Below are positions 35,853 to 44,167 of a stretch of DNA of 64,000 bases, piece by piece. Origin of the DNA: Clostridiales bacterium. Lineage in GTDB: Bacteria; Bacillota; Clostridia; Peptostreptococcales; Acidaminobacteraceae. The DNA lies in contig JAEIOD010000013.1 of assembly GCA_016342415.1 (NCBI GenBank), positions 1 through 64,000 on the forward strand, written 5' to 3'. The translations under genes were made by a program, and so were the position numbers. Numbering within the stretch: the stretch's first letter is position 1; every line of letters starts with the position of its first letter. The notes below the pieces were generated by a model that made no database searches, had not been told where the DNA came from, and was given only the letters and a program-made list of their open reading frames with translations.

Positions 35853-36701
35853 TTATTTCTTATTAAGTAGCTCTAGAATCTTCAATACTTCAGTTAAAAC
35901 ATCAAAATAATCAATACCCTTAGCATATTCATACTTCTTTTGATAATTGTTCCAAGCACTTTTCAGATCTGTACTTCTAGATATTTCTTCATAGATTCTA
36001 GCAATATCTTTTAGATATACAGTCGAATCACGTTCTTCAAACTTCTTTACAATTGCATCGACCAGTAACTCATCATTAATCAAATGCCACTTTGTCTTTG
36101 CTAAAATATAAATATCATAGTAATCTCTAGCTCTTGTATTTAATACATTTCTCGAGATAATTGTTTCGATCTTTTCTGCTAATATTGTTTCCAGATTATA
36201 GGCTTTAACTAGAATTTCTTTTTCATCAAACATTAGCTTATATGAAAAATCTATTTCTTCAGGGATAATTAGATCACCAGTAGTAATATCAATTTTAATA
36301 TTTTGCCTTATTGTAAAAAATGCTCCTTCAAGGTTAACTCTGAAATCATCATAGTCACTAACATCATGTATTGATTTGATGTCTACAATCTTAAACGAAA
36401 CATTGTCATCAACTTCTACATTAACTATTTCATATAAGATCCGTTCAATGGACTCTTTATCAATAGGCAACCCTGTAATCGTTGTATCAATGTCCATGGT
36501 GCTCCGTGAATTTAATCCGAGTATAGATGCTATTAAGAAACCGCCTTTAATAATAAAATTATCAGAATAAGTCGATTCTGAAATTCTTTCCAAAAATCTC
36601 TCCATCATATATGTCTGTATAATTGTATTACTCGGTATACCCTCATTTGCCACTTTATTCTTTATCCAGTCTTTTAGTTGTTTGGGGCTTGTAAATTTCA
36701 C
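35853..36701 (-). CDS. AbiEii-type nucleotidyltransferase toxin (pair 1)
   Basis: A 282-aa protein with the AbiEii/type IV toxin nucleotidyltransferase signature: NFIIKGGFLIASILGL, then RSTMDIDTTI (GG...DxD, about residues 47-72), INVDITTGD-like IKIDITTGD, and NLETILAEKIETIISR. AbiEii-type toxins transfer nucleotides to tRNA or other targets and cause growth arrest that blocks phage. Its start overlaps the AbiEi stop by four nt (ATGA). The toxin ends just inside the terminator of attachment copy 4, so cassette D is nothing but this pair. Confidence 0.9.
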   Translation of the reverse strand: MKFTSPKQLKDWIKNKVANEGIPSNTIIQTYMMERFLERISESTYSDNFIIKGGFLIASILGLNSRSTMDIDTTITGLPIDKESIERILYEIVNVEVDDNVSFKIVDIKSIHDVSDYDDFRVNLEGAFFTIRQNIKIDITTGDLIIPEEIDFSYKLMFDEKEILVKAYNLETILAEKIETIISRNVLNTRARDYYDIYILAKTKWHLINDELLVDAIVKKFEERDSTVYLKDIARIYEEISRSTDLKSAWNNYQKKYEYAKGIDYFDVLTEVLKILELLNKK

Positions 36702-37294
36702 AGTAACACCTCCATATATTGTTTCACTTCTCTCCTAACATTTAGTTTGTCAGCATATTCAAGTAACTTGGGTAAATTCTTATTTGACAAATTCATATAT
36801 TCCTTAATTGCTGAAATCACCAAATCACTATCCAACTCATTTCTTTTCTTTATACAATCACAGATTGTTCTCTCAATATCATATACTTCTATCGAATTCC
36901 CAAAGCTTGATTTAACAGAAATCAAACCCATATCATGTAGTTCTTTTTTTATATAAAAGAAACTGTATTTCTCCTTTTCTTCCATCAGCCGTGTATTATG
37001 ACCAGAAGGTACTGTTACCGTTAGTTCAATTGGATTTCTGTCACTCAATCCATGTAGATATAGGGCTGTCTCGTGAGAAAAAATACACTGCTTACACCTT
37101 AATTGCATAACAAAATATTCATCTTCAATGAAGTTTGCATCAAGATAGATCCCTCTACTAATTCTTTCAATATCACCAGTATTACACAAACGTTGTAATA
37201 CTTTATTATCTATACCATTGTCACCAGCTACTTTACTTGTTAAAATACCGGCGTTTTCTTTCATCAACTTATATACTAAATCTCTATTATTCAT
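36698..37294 (-). CDS. AbiEi-type antitoxin/transcriptional regulator (pair 1)
   Basis: A 198-aa protein with an N-terminal winged helix (LVYKLMKENAGILTSKVAGD, then LCNTGDIERISRGIY) and the AbiEi antitoxin core (FSHETALYLHGLSDRNPIELTVTVPSG). AbiEi proteins bind inverted repeats in their own promoter and counteract AbiEii. The inverted repeat at 37310-37338 is a likely site. Confidence 0.9.
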   Translation of the reverse strand: MNNRDLVYKLMKENAGILTSKVAGDNGIDNKVLQRLCNTGDIERISRGIYLDANFIEDEYFVMQLRCKQCIFSHETALYLHGLSDRNPIELTVTVPSGHNTRLMEEKEKYSFFYIKKELHDMGLISVKSSFGNSIEVYDIERTICDCIKKRNELDSDLVISAIKEYMNLSNKNLPKLLEYADKLNVRREVKQYMEVLL

Positions 37295-37309
37295 GAAATA
37301 CCTCTTTTC

Positions 37310-37338
37310 AGTTAGTACAATTATATAATATACTAACT
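37310..37338 (-). promoter_or_regulatory. Promoter/operator of AbiE pair 1
   Basis: Inverted repeat AGTTAGTA (37310-37317) / TACTAACT (37331-37338) around a TATATAAT-rich centre that can serve as -10 for the minus-strand antitoxin gene. Probable AbiEi autorepression site. Confidence 0.6.
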
Positions 37339-37514
37339 AAAAAGACAAACCATGCAATATCTAGCTTGAATATTACCATTTACATCTAACAATCACTATC
37401 CTCCTCATAGAATACTTCGTTAACTTGCGTGCTAACTATTTCTAAAAACATTAGCACGTTATGTTAACTCCATTAGAAATTTACAGTCTCCAACTTCGCC
37501 AATAAATTGATATA

Positions 37515-37755
37515 TTTGCTAACAATTTGCTAACATACTAAATCATTTTAGATGTTTACTACTGCTCCTTAACATTGACTAACACAAGTCAATCTATTGG
37601 AAATACGGACAACTGATATTTGATGATGTTATCTGATAGTGGAGTTACAAAACTCAAAATCCAGAGCCCTTTGGGGCGTGCGGGTTCAAGTCCCGCTTTC
37701 GGCACCACGTAAATAGCGACCTTCAAGAGTTTTCTTGAAAGTCGCTATTTTATTT
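37515..37755 (+). repeat. tRNA-Leu 3'-half attachment copy 5, with upstream block and terminator
   Basis: Tail 37652-37707 is identical to the functional tRNA 3' half. The upstream block has TTGCTAACAATTTGCTAACA, TTGACTAACACAAGTCAATC and TATTGGAAATACGGACAACTG. The terminator is an exact copy of AGCGACCTTCAAGAG...AAGTCGCT. Sequence similar to copy 4 starts already at about 37460. It separates cassettes D and E. Confidence 0.93.
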
Positions 37756-38023
37756 TTTGCTCATTTGCTAACAATTCGACAAAAAATAATATCCAATTTC
37801 GCAATGAATTTACTGCTTTATAACTATAAAGTGTAGGAGCGCAATTCTATAAAATCCATGCATGCATATATTGATTTTTGATAATAAAATTCAAAATTTT
37901 TAGAATCAACACTACTCAACCAAGAGTTTGTACAAATATACGTATTTCGACTGCAATGTAAGTATATTTGTATTGTATTTTTTTACGATCGTTTATATAA
38001 AAGTTTTATGGTCATTTCCTCTA
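37756..38023. other. Left end of cassette E
   Basis: About 270 bp without a gene. It starts with a GCTAAC motif and CAATTCGACAAAA (also seen at the left end of cassette F, about 39796) and contains the 40-bp inverted repeat described at 37932-37971. Confidence 0.5.
37932..37971. repeat. 40-bp inverted repeat identical in design to the AbiEi operator, at the 3' end of pair 2
   Basis: ACAAATATAC, 20 nt, GTATATTTGT. The same 10-bp arms with the same 20-nt spacing occur at 39461-39500, in front of the antitoxin gene. The internal 20 nt differ. It lies just beyond the 3' end of the AbiEii gene, so the TA pair is bracketed by two likely AbiEi-binding sites. Confidence 0.75.
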
Positions 38024-38851
38024 TTACGAATTCACCAATATTTTTAATGCATTAATCACTTCCATATAAGTGATATCTTTAGCATACGGATAACTTTTCG
38101 TGTATTTCGTCCACCTATTTTTTAACGCTACACTATTCTTAATAGTCTCAACTCTATTACTAATTTCATTGAAAATATGCGTTGTTTCTCTATGTTCTGC
38201 AGTTTTTGTTAAAGCATTAAAAAATATCGTATTATTATAACTTTGAGTGTGAGTCAAAATATAAACATCATAAAAATCTCTAGGTCTAGTATTAAGCTCA
38301 CCACGACTGATTATCGTTTCCACTTTTTCAGCTAGAATAGTTTCAATATTATATGCCCAAACATCTATAGTCTCTTCGTTGAATATCATCTTGTAATGGT
38401 GCAACACTTCTTCTGGTGTTATTGCATCTCCAGTTGTAATATCTAGATGCATAGGTGTGATAATCGTATCATAATCAGCTTGTATACTTACCTTAAATCC
38501 ACCATAAACATCATCATTTCGAATCGGATCTACACCTGAAAAGGAAAAGATAACATCATCACGTAAGTCAATTTCACAAATATCAGACATAGCCTTCTCT
38601 AATGATTCATGAGTGATTGGATAATCCTTAACCGTTGTATCCATATCCATAGTTGATCTACTTTCTATTCCAATAATTGAGGCAATTAAAATCCCTCCTT
38701 TAAGAATGAATTTGTCTTTATACTCAGATTTGGATAACCTTTCAAGAAATCGTTCAAACATATAATTCTGAAGTACAACTTGAGCAGACATATTCTTCTT
38801 CCTTGCAACATTTCTTATCTTTGCCTTTAAACTCATAGCTTTTCCACTCAT
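38024..38851 (-). CDS. AbiEii-type nucleotidyltransferase toxin (pair 2)
   Basis: A 275-aa protein homologous to the toxin at 35853-36701: FILKGGILIASIIGIESRST, MDMDTTV (the DxD active site), LDITTGDAITPEE, NIETILAEKVETIISRGELN. Start ATG overlaps the antitoxin stop by four nt. Cassette E contains only this pair. Divergence from pair 1 is substantial at residue level, so the two cassettes were acquired separately rather than by recent duplication. Confidence 0.9.
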   Translation of the reverse strand: MSGKAMSLKAKIRNVARKKNMSAQVVLQNYMFERFLERLSKSEYKDKFILKGGILIASIIGIESRSTMDMDTTVKDYPITHESLEKAMSDICEIDLRDDVIFSFSGVDPIRNDDVYGGFKVSIQADYDTIITPMHLDITTGDAITPEEVLHHYKMIFNEETIDVWAYNIETILAEKVETIISRGELNTRPRDFYDVYILTHTQSYNNTIFFNALTKTAEHRETTHIFNEISNRVETIKNSVALKNRWTKYTKSYPYAKDITYMEVINALKILVNS

Positions 38852-39441
38852 AGTAACACCTCCAGATAATTAGTTAATGCTTTGTCCACTTTTAGCTTTT
38901 TACCATACTCCATTAACAAGGTGTAATCTATCGATTTTATTTTTACAAATCGTTTCATTGCCTCATTCATTATCTGAATATCAATTCTACTTTTACTGCG
39001 TATAATATCACAGATTGTCCTCTCGACATTGTATACTTTAACAGTATTTCCAAATGATGTTTTCACTTTTATTACACCTAAAAGATGATACTCTTTTTTT
39101 ATATAATAAACTTTAATCCTCTCGGATATACGGTCTACAACTTTATATCCGCTTGGTACTGTTGCCGCGTATTCAAATGGTGTTCTATCCGAAAGTCCAT
39201 GTAAAAAAAGTGCTGTTTCATGAGAATAAATCAATTTTGGGTATTTACCTTGCATTGCATACATTTCATCTTCAACTGAATCAATGGCAACATATACTCC
39301 TGTGTCTACCCTCTCCAGCTTACCTTCGGAAACCATAATTGCCAAATAAGTTCTGGGGATCTCAGCTCTATCAACATCCGCACTTAAAATTGTGCCATTT
39401 TGCTGTTTGATAAGCTCATTCAATTTCTTGTAGTAGTTCAT
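38848..39441 (-). CDS. AbiEi-type antitoxin/transcriptional regulator (pair 2)
   Basis: An about 197-aa protein: winged helix LNELIKQQNGTILSADVDRA, then VSEGKLERVDTGVY, followed by IYSHETALFLHGLSDRTPFE and the DNA-binding C-terminal domain. The frame extends to 39486, but GAAGGTG precedes the ATG at 39441, and the longer version would overlap the operator at 39461-39500. I therefore take 39441. Confidence 0.9.
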   Translation of the reverse strand: MNYYKKLNELIKQQNGTILSADVDRAEIPRTYLAIMVSEGKLERVDTGVYVAIDSVEDEMYAMQGKYPKLIYSHETALFLHGLSDRTPFEYAATVPSGYKVVDRISERIKVYYIKKEYHLLGVIKVKTSFGNTVKVYNVERTICDIIRSKSRIDIQIMNEAMKRFVKIKSIDYTLLMEYGKKLKVDKALTNYLEVLL

Positions 39442-39460
39442 GATTTCACCTTCCCGTTTT

Positions 39461-39500
39461 ACAAATATACTTATATCGTATATCATATACGTATATTTGT
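39461..39500 (-). promoter_or_regulatory. Operator of AbiE pair 2
   Basis: ACAAATATAC, 20 nt, GTATATTTGT immediately upstream of the antitoxin start. The inner part (TATCATATACGTATA) is itself near-palindromic. Probable AbiEi autorepression site, matched by the copy at 37932-37971. Confidence 0.7.
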
Positions 39501-39538
39501 AAAGTTTAACTCGATAGAATATATTGCCTTAAAGTAAC

Positions 39539-39775
39539 TTGCTAACAACTTGCTAACAAATGAATCAACTTTAGATGTTCACTTCTAATACTTAACATTG
39601 ACTAACATAAGTCAAACTATTGGAAATGCAGACAACTGATAATTACTGATGTTAACTGATAGCGATGTTACAAAACTCAAAATCCAGAGCCCTTCGGGGC
39701 GTGCGGGTTCAAGTCCCGCTTTCGGCACCACAAAATAGCGACCTTCAAGAATTTTCTTGAAAGTCGCTATTTATT
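39539..39775 (+). repeat. tRNA-Leu 3'-half attachment copy 6, with upstream block and terminator
   Basis: Tail 39675-39730 differs from the tRNA only in the variable arm (CCCTTCGGGGC). The upstream block has GCTAACAACTTGCTAACAAA, TTGACTAACATAAGTCAAAC and TATTGGAAATGCAGACAACTG. The terminator is conserved. It separates cassettes E and F. Confidence 0.93.
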
Positions 39776-39889
39776 TCGGATTCGCAAACATTTACTAACA
39801 ATTCGACAAAATATGTCATAAAACTTTCCAACATATTCTGAACAACTTAAGCTCTATATCGTAGGACAAAAATTGATCTTAATCCAAGA

Positions 39890-40138
39890 ATCATTACAAC
39901 TGATAAATATACATCGACTATTAAGACAATAAAAAATGAAACCAAAAGTAAAAAACTTTATTTATCTACTAAACACCAGTCATCCAGATATATGAATAAT
40001 ATCATTGAACAAGATCATCATAATATTAAGTGAATTACAAATAATATGCTAGGATTCAAACACTCCAAATCCCCCTGTTCCATTATCAAAAAAATAGAAG
40101 CTATGAACATGATTCTAAAAGAACATTATCGAATTTAG
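39890..40138 (+). pseudogene. 3' remnant of an IS6-family transposase
   Basis: The frame reads PRIITTDKYTSTIKTIKNE, then RYMNNIIEQDHHNIK, a stop, then MLGFKHSKS and KKIEAMNMI. This matches the C-terminal part of IS6/IS240-type DDE transposases (TDK block; YLNNIIEQDHRFIK; MLGFKSF...GIEAM). An in-frame stop and loss of the 5' part make it a relic. Confidence 0.72.
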
Positions 40139-40415
40139 AAGTTACATAACCGCGCGAAATCATAAATATAACATTCTCAAAATCATTTATTTTTTATTGC
40201 AAGAGAGCCGTATTTTCTCACTTTCTGTGTCCAATAATTCTACTGAAATCCAAATAATCTGTAAGTGTATTATAAAAACTAGTTTCAATAATATTTTTGG
40301 TGTAATCAAATAGAAATAGAATATAGATAACTTTTGTTATATAATTTAATAAGATTTTTTAAGTAAGTATTGTGGAAAAGGCATTCATCAAATTTAGAAA
40401 TTAGGAGAAAGTGTT
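40139..40415. other. Spacer before the GNAT gene
   Basis: About 275 bp with no gene. TATAAT at 40340-40345 may be the -10 for the GNAT gene; the RBS TAGGAGAAAG is at about 40403. Confidence 0.4.
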
Positions 40416-40958
40416 ATGAATAATTATTTTTGGGAAAGTGAACATATTCGATTCCGAAGGTTTAAAGAATCTGATTGGGAAAAACTCTATGAAACACAAA
40501 ATGATAGTCATGAAGTCAGATGCTTTGAAGGTGGTCTTGAACCATTAAAAACAGAAGCCACTTACAAACAATACATTTTAGACAATTTAGAATCGGCTTA
40601 TAAATACGCAATAGAAGACATAGATAGCAATTATGTTGGTACAGCAAGTATTTCAGGCATTAATCCGTCGGCAGGTACCTTTTATATTACAGTTCAAGTT
40701 TTTAAAGAATATAGAAAACGTGGCTATGCAAAAGAAGCTATTAAAATGATGCTGAATTATGCTTTCAATGAACTTAGATTGAATAAGGCAAATTCAGAAA
40801 CCATTGATATCAATTATGGCTCAATTAAGTTACATGAATCTGTTGGCTTCACTATTGAAGGTACGAGAAGACAAAATGTATTTACTGAAGGCAAGTACCA
40901 TGATGAAATTCTCTTTGGCATGACAAGGGATGAGTACCGTAAACTTTACCTATTATAA
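40416..40958 (+). CDS. GNAT N-acetyltransferase (RimJ/RimL-like)
   Basis: A 180-aa protein with the acetyl-CoA-binding GNAT core: ITVQVFKEYRKRGYAKEAI (the R/QxxGxA loop, about residues 88-107), then LNKANSETIDINYGSIKLHESVGFTIEGTRRQ as the usual C-terminal block. The N terminus ENIRFR-like HIRFRRFKESDW is typical of the RimJ/RimL group that acetylates protein N termini or small molecules, including antibiotics. Its neighbour is a nucleotidyltransferase resembling aminoglycoside-modifying enzymes, so a resistance role is possible but unproven. Confidence 0.85.
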   Translation: MNNYFWESEHIRFRRFKESDWEKLYETQNDSHEVRCFEGGLEPLKTEATYKQYILDNLESAYKYAIEDIDSNYVGTASISGINPSAGTFYITVQVFKEYRKRGYAKEAIKMMLNYAFNELRLNKANSETIDINYGSIKLHESVGFTIEGTRRQNVFTEGKYHDEILFGMTRDEYRKLYLL

Positions 40959-40994
40959 TCAGACAAAAATACCTTTGAAGAAATGGGGAAAATT

Positions 40995-42077
40995 ATGAAA
41001 CCACAAATTAGACAACAATTAGAAAATAAAAACCAAAATTTAATAAATATGGTATTGGAAAAAACAAAACGGGATTTAGTTGAAGACATTGCCATTATTG
41101 GCTTGACTGGTTCTTTTAGCAGAGATGACTTTCATGAAAAAAGCGATTTAGATTTAATTATAATCAACGACACTGATAAAGGCTGGGAAATTGGTAGTTG
41201 TTTTATTTTAGATGATGTGGGTTATGATATATACTGTACACCTTGGCATTCGCGCCTTAAAGAGCAATCAAATCTAGAAAGTTTTGCTGCTGGAAGTTTA
41301 ATTGATTTAGAGATTATTTACTACAAGAATGATGAATCACTTAAAAGATTTAAAACATTACAACAGATAGCGCTAGATAAACTCAGCAAGCCTATTGGTA
41401 AGGAATGTCTTGATAGAGCGGATAAAACCTTTGAAAAAGCAAAAATATTTTATGCCGATCTATTCATTGAAGATCAATTGAATACAATTAGGTATGCATC
41501 TTCAAATATGCTCTTTGAACTTATTAATACACTTGTAAATATCAATAATACTTATATAAAAAGAGGTACAATTCATTATTTAGAGGAGCTTAACAGCTAC
41601 AAACACATCCCCAATGATTTTGAAAGTATGTATCTACAAGTTATTACTTCAAAAGACATAAGCGAAATAAGAGAAACATCACATACGATTCTTTTAAGCA
41701 TAGCTGAGTTTCTAAAGACGATAAAATCAAAATATATAGAACAACCTAAAGTTTCTTATGATAACTTAAATGGTGTATACGAAGAATTATGGTGTAATTG
41801 TAGAAATAAAATAATTCGTTCTGCTTCAATGACAGACTTTAACTATGCTATACATGCTGCTAGAGGCGCACAGGAATTTCTAAATGATCTTCATAATGAT
41901 ATTGGCACACAGAAATATGATTTAATGAAATACTTTGATGCTCATAATATGACACCTATAAAAGATAGATTCTTAGAAATCATGAAAGACTTCAAAGAAA
42001 CATATGACAATACAGGTCGTAAAGTATTACATTATAACAATTTTGAGGAACTATACAATGATTATATGAAAAAATAG
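40995..42077 (+). CDS. Nucleotidyltransferase-like protein (aminoglycoside adenylyltransferase-like fold)
   Basis: An about 360-aa protein with an N-terminal pol-beta-type nucleotidyltransferase motif: IIGLTGSFSRDDFHEKSDLD, LIIIND (GSxxRxDxxxxSDxD, about residues 34-58), followed by a helical C-terminal domain. Similar architecture occurs in streptomycin/lincosamide adenylyltransferases and DUF4037-like proteins. The frame starts at 40983, but GGGGAA before the ATG at 40995 is better. It is related in layout to the gene at 56147-57259. A terminator follows. Confidence 0.72.
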   Translation: MKPQIRQQLENKNQNLINMVLEKTKRDLVEDIAIIGLTGSFSRDDFHEKSDLDLIIINDTDKGWEIGSCFILDDVGYDIYCTPWHSRLKEQSNLESFAAGSLIDLEIIYYKNDESLKRFKTLQQIALDKLSKPIGKECLDRADKTFEKAKIFYADLFIEDQLNTIRYASSNMLFELINTLVNINNTYIKRGTIHYLEELNSYKHIPNDFESMYLQVITSKDISEIRETSHTILLSIAEFLKTIKSKYIEQPKVSYDNLNGVYEELWCNCRNKIIRSASMTDFNYAIHAARGAQEFLNDLHNDIGTQKYDLMKYFDAHNMTPIKDRFLEIMKDFKETYDNTGRKVLHYNNFEELYNDYMKK

Positions 42078-42100
42078 TAACATTAAACCTTAAAAAAACT

Positions 42101-42143
42101 CAATTCAAATTCTTACTTTGGTAGAATTAGGATTGTTTTTTTT
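42101..42143 (+). terminator. Terminator of cassette F operon
   Basis: Imperfect hairpin CAATTCAAATTCT / AGAATTAGGATTG followed by eight T. Confidence 0.7.
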
Positions 42144-42260
42144 GCATACAAATCAACTGTATTATAATAATTAATAGACTTCCATTTATTATCGTTCTTC
42201 TAATCATCAGCTAATCATTCACCTTCAAAAGATATAGTCACTGTACTGATAAATAAATGT

Positions 42261-42496
42261 TGTAACGCCAACTTATAACTTGATAACAAGTTAATTCATT
42301 TTATATGTTAATACCTATCACATAACAGTTCTTAACATCAGTCAGACTATTAAAAATACAGCAATCTAATATTTGCTGATATTATCTGATAGCGATGTTA
42401 CAAAACTCAAAATCCAGAGCCCTTTGGGGCATGCGGATTCGATTCCCACTTTCGGCACCATCAAACCCTCTCGAGAATATCGTGAGGGTTTTTACG
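42261..42496 (+). repeat. tRNA-Leu 3'-half attachment copy 7 (divergent type), with upstream block
   Basis: Tail 42405-42460 keeps the anticodon loop and CCA but has GCATGCGGATTCGATTCCCAC in the T-arm region. The upstream block differs from copies 3-6: TTGTAACGCCAACTTATAAC, TTGATAACAAGTTAATTCA, CTTAACATCAGTCAGACTAT, AAAAATACAGCAATCTAATA. It resembles copy 10 (53485-53616), so these form a second lineage. The terminator that follows (AACCCTCTCGAGA...GAGGGTTTTT, about 42464-42492) is unrelated to the others. Confidence 0.85.
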
Positions 42497-42649
42497 TTGG
42501 AAATACTCGATTTAATGTAATCACAAATGAATGTAATCTACTGTTGGTACCGACTAGCGTCACCATTATGTAAAATTTATATAACAAGAGATCATACCAA
42601 ACTGATATGATCTCCCAAATGTATTATTGCTCAACTTAATCTATTCCTG
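42497..42649. other. Left end of cassette G
   Basis: About 150 bp without a gene between the terminator of copy 7 and the guaA remnant. ATAACAAGAGATCATACCAA and the inverse TGATATGATCTC (about 42585-42615) form a short hairpin. Confidence 0.4.
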
Positions 42650-42815
42650 CTAAATTGTACTCAGCGGCTTAGAAGTAATGTCATAAAGAATTCTATTAAC
42701 ACCATCTACTTCATTAACGATTCTTGATGAAATCTTGTCTAATACTTCATAAGGTAGTCTAGCCCAATCTGAAGTCATACCATCAATTGATGTAACCGCT
42801 CTTATACCAATGTTT
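42650..42815 (-). pseudogene. guaA: 3' end of guaA (GMP synthase), remnant
   Basis: The minus strand encodes [20 protein letters not shown], then [20 protein letters not shown] and [11 protein letters not shown] followed by a stop. This is the conserved C terminus of GuaA, which normally ends in a few more residues (SKPPATIEWE). Only about the last 55 codons are here. The 3' end of guaA is a well-known attachment site for genomic islands, so this scrap may be the carried att of an element that targeted guaA elsewhere. Confidence 0.75.
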
Positions 42816-43053
42816 GTAGATACAATCGTTTAAAGCAGCTGAATAATATTCAAGTAGTTTTTTTTGGTTGTGTTCAGTTAGAAAATCTAAAATATACCGT
42901 TTCATGCAAAGTGCCGATAATAATTTTCACCAATAGGTGGTTTTCATTTCTAAAAGTATGATACCTTTTCGCCGATTCAAAGTCAATTAAGAAGTAAATC
43001 ATTTCAATTTCAATTATCTATATCTAAGATATACTATTAAAACTATCGTGATT
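42816..43053. other. Spacer right of the guaA remnant
   Basis: About 240 bp. A short minus-strand frame (MKRYILDFLTEHNQ...) ends within the guaA remnant; I cannot support it as a gene. Nothing else seen. Confidence 0.35.
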
Positions 43054-43893
43054 CTATCTCGGATTTAGAAATTCTTCATATCGAATCATATCATTCTTAA
43101 GTTGTTTTTCTAAAGCGTCAATATGCAATTTTGTTTGAACTCTTAAATATCCTCTTGGGAATTGATTGTGTAGTTCTTTAAACAACTCAATCTTTTCTAC
43201 TATTTGAGGAGAATCACTACCTATACTTCTGCTCCAGCTTCCATCTAAACAGGATTGCGATGAAAGTACCTTTTCAACTTCTTCTCGTTTGGAATTTGTA
43301 AATAATAATACAATTCCTTTGATAAATAAGTCTATGTTACTTTTACTAAGCTTTATATCATACATCAAATCAGCTAAATTATCTACATTCTCCTCATCAA
43401 TGTATTTTTCCAACACTTGGTATACTACCTTATTGTTTTCACCATCCTCTAAATCTGAGAACTGCTTTATGATACATTTTTTTTCATAATCTCTAATTAA
43501 CCCTCGACTCATAAACGACTTCATTTTCTCTGATAAGAATATGTATTCATCTACATTTGTAACAAAAAACTTCAAAAATTCAAAACCATTAAATGGTACA
43601 AATAGTACCAATTTCTCTCCCTCTAGTGCTAATCTTGATTCTATAAATTGTATTGCTTCACCAATATCATGTAACAGAATACATAGCATCTTATTCTCAT
43701 GATGCTTCAAATCTCTAGCTTCTTTTAATTTTGATAATATTATTGTTTTTATATCACTAAAATAGTTTGATTTAATAAATTGGGTCTCGAACTGGTTTAG
43801 TAGAAATTCTAGATTATCACTTAACATTTTTGTGAAGTCAAACTTTTCGGACTTAGATGATACTCTCGCATATACATAGGTTTTATTCTCCAT
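43054..43893 (-). CDS. Hypothetical protein of cassette G
   Basis: A 279-aa protein I do not recognise. It begins MENKTYVYARVSSKSEKFDF, is mostly alpha-helical with a central hydrophobic patch (LVLFVPFNGFEFLKFF, about residues 93-108) that is too short and polar for a clear membrane span, and ends in a charged helical region. AGGAG before the ATG supports the start. It is divergent from the sce7726-like gene and may share its control region. A role in the same defence unit is possible. Confidence 0.6.
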   Translation of the reverse strand: MENKTYVYARVSSKSEKFDFTKMLSDNLEFLLNQFETQFIKSNYFSDIKTIILSKLKEARDLKHHENKMLCILLHDIGEAIQFIESRLALEGEKLVLFVPFNGFEFLKFFVTNVDEYIFLSEKMKSFMSRGLIRDYEKKCIIKQFSDLEDGENNKVVYQVLEKYIDEENVDNLADLMYDIKLSKSNIDLFIKGIVLLFTNSKREEVEKVLSSQSCLDGSWSRSIGSDSPQIVEKIELFKELHNQFPRGYLRVQTKLHIDALEKQLKNDMIRYEEFLNPR

Positions 43894-44122
43894 TTCACAT
43901 CTCCTTTGTGTCTAAACGTCTAAGTATTTGCGACTCACTTGTGCCAATGCAAACATAGTACTTATGACACACTCAATTGGCTTGATTTTGTATGAGTCAT
44001 TTAGTATACATTCTGCACATAACTAAGTCTAATGTGAAATTTATGGTCCTTGTAATCTGTTTAATCTATATAATTCTCTTTTATTGATTAACATAAATCT
44101 TCACCATAAGAATTCTTTTGAA

Positions 44123-44151
44123 TTCACATTAACCTTAAAGAGTGCTATAAT
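44123..44151 (+). promoter_or_regulatory. Promoter of the sce7726-like gene
   Basis: TTCACA (44123-44128), a 17-nt spacer, TATAAT (44146-44151). It lies inside the upstream extension of the reading frame and so supports the later start at 44168. Confidence 0.65.
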
Positions 44152-44167
44152 AATATTGGTGATTATG

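Noticed and set aside
42373..42573. 66-codon frame across attachment copy 7
   Set aside because: It reads through the tRNA tail and terminator; the same applies to a similar frame at 35713-35910.
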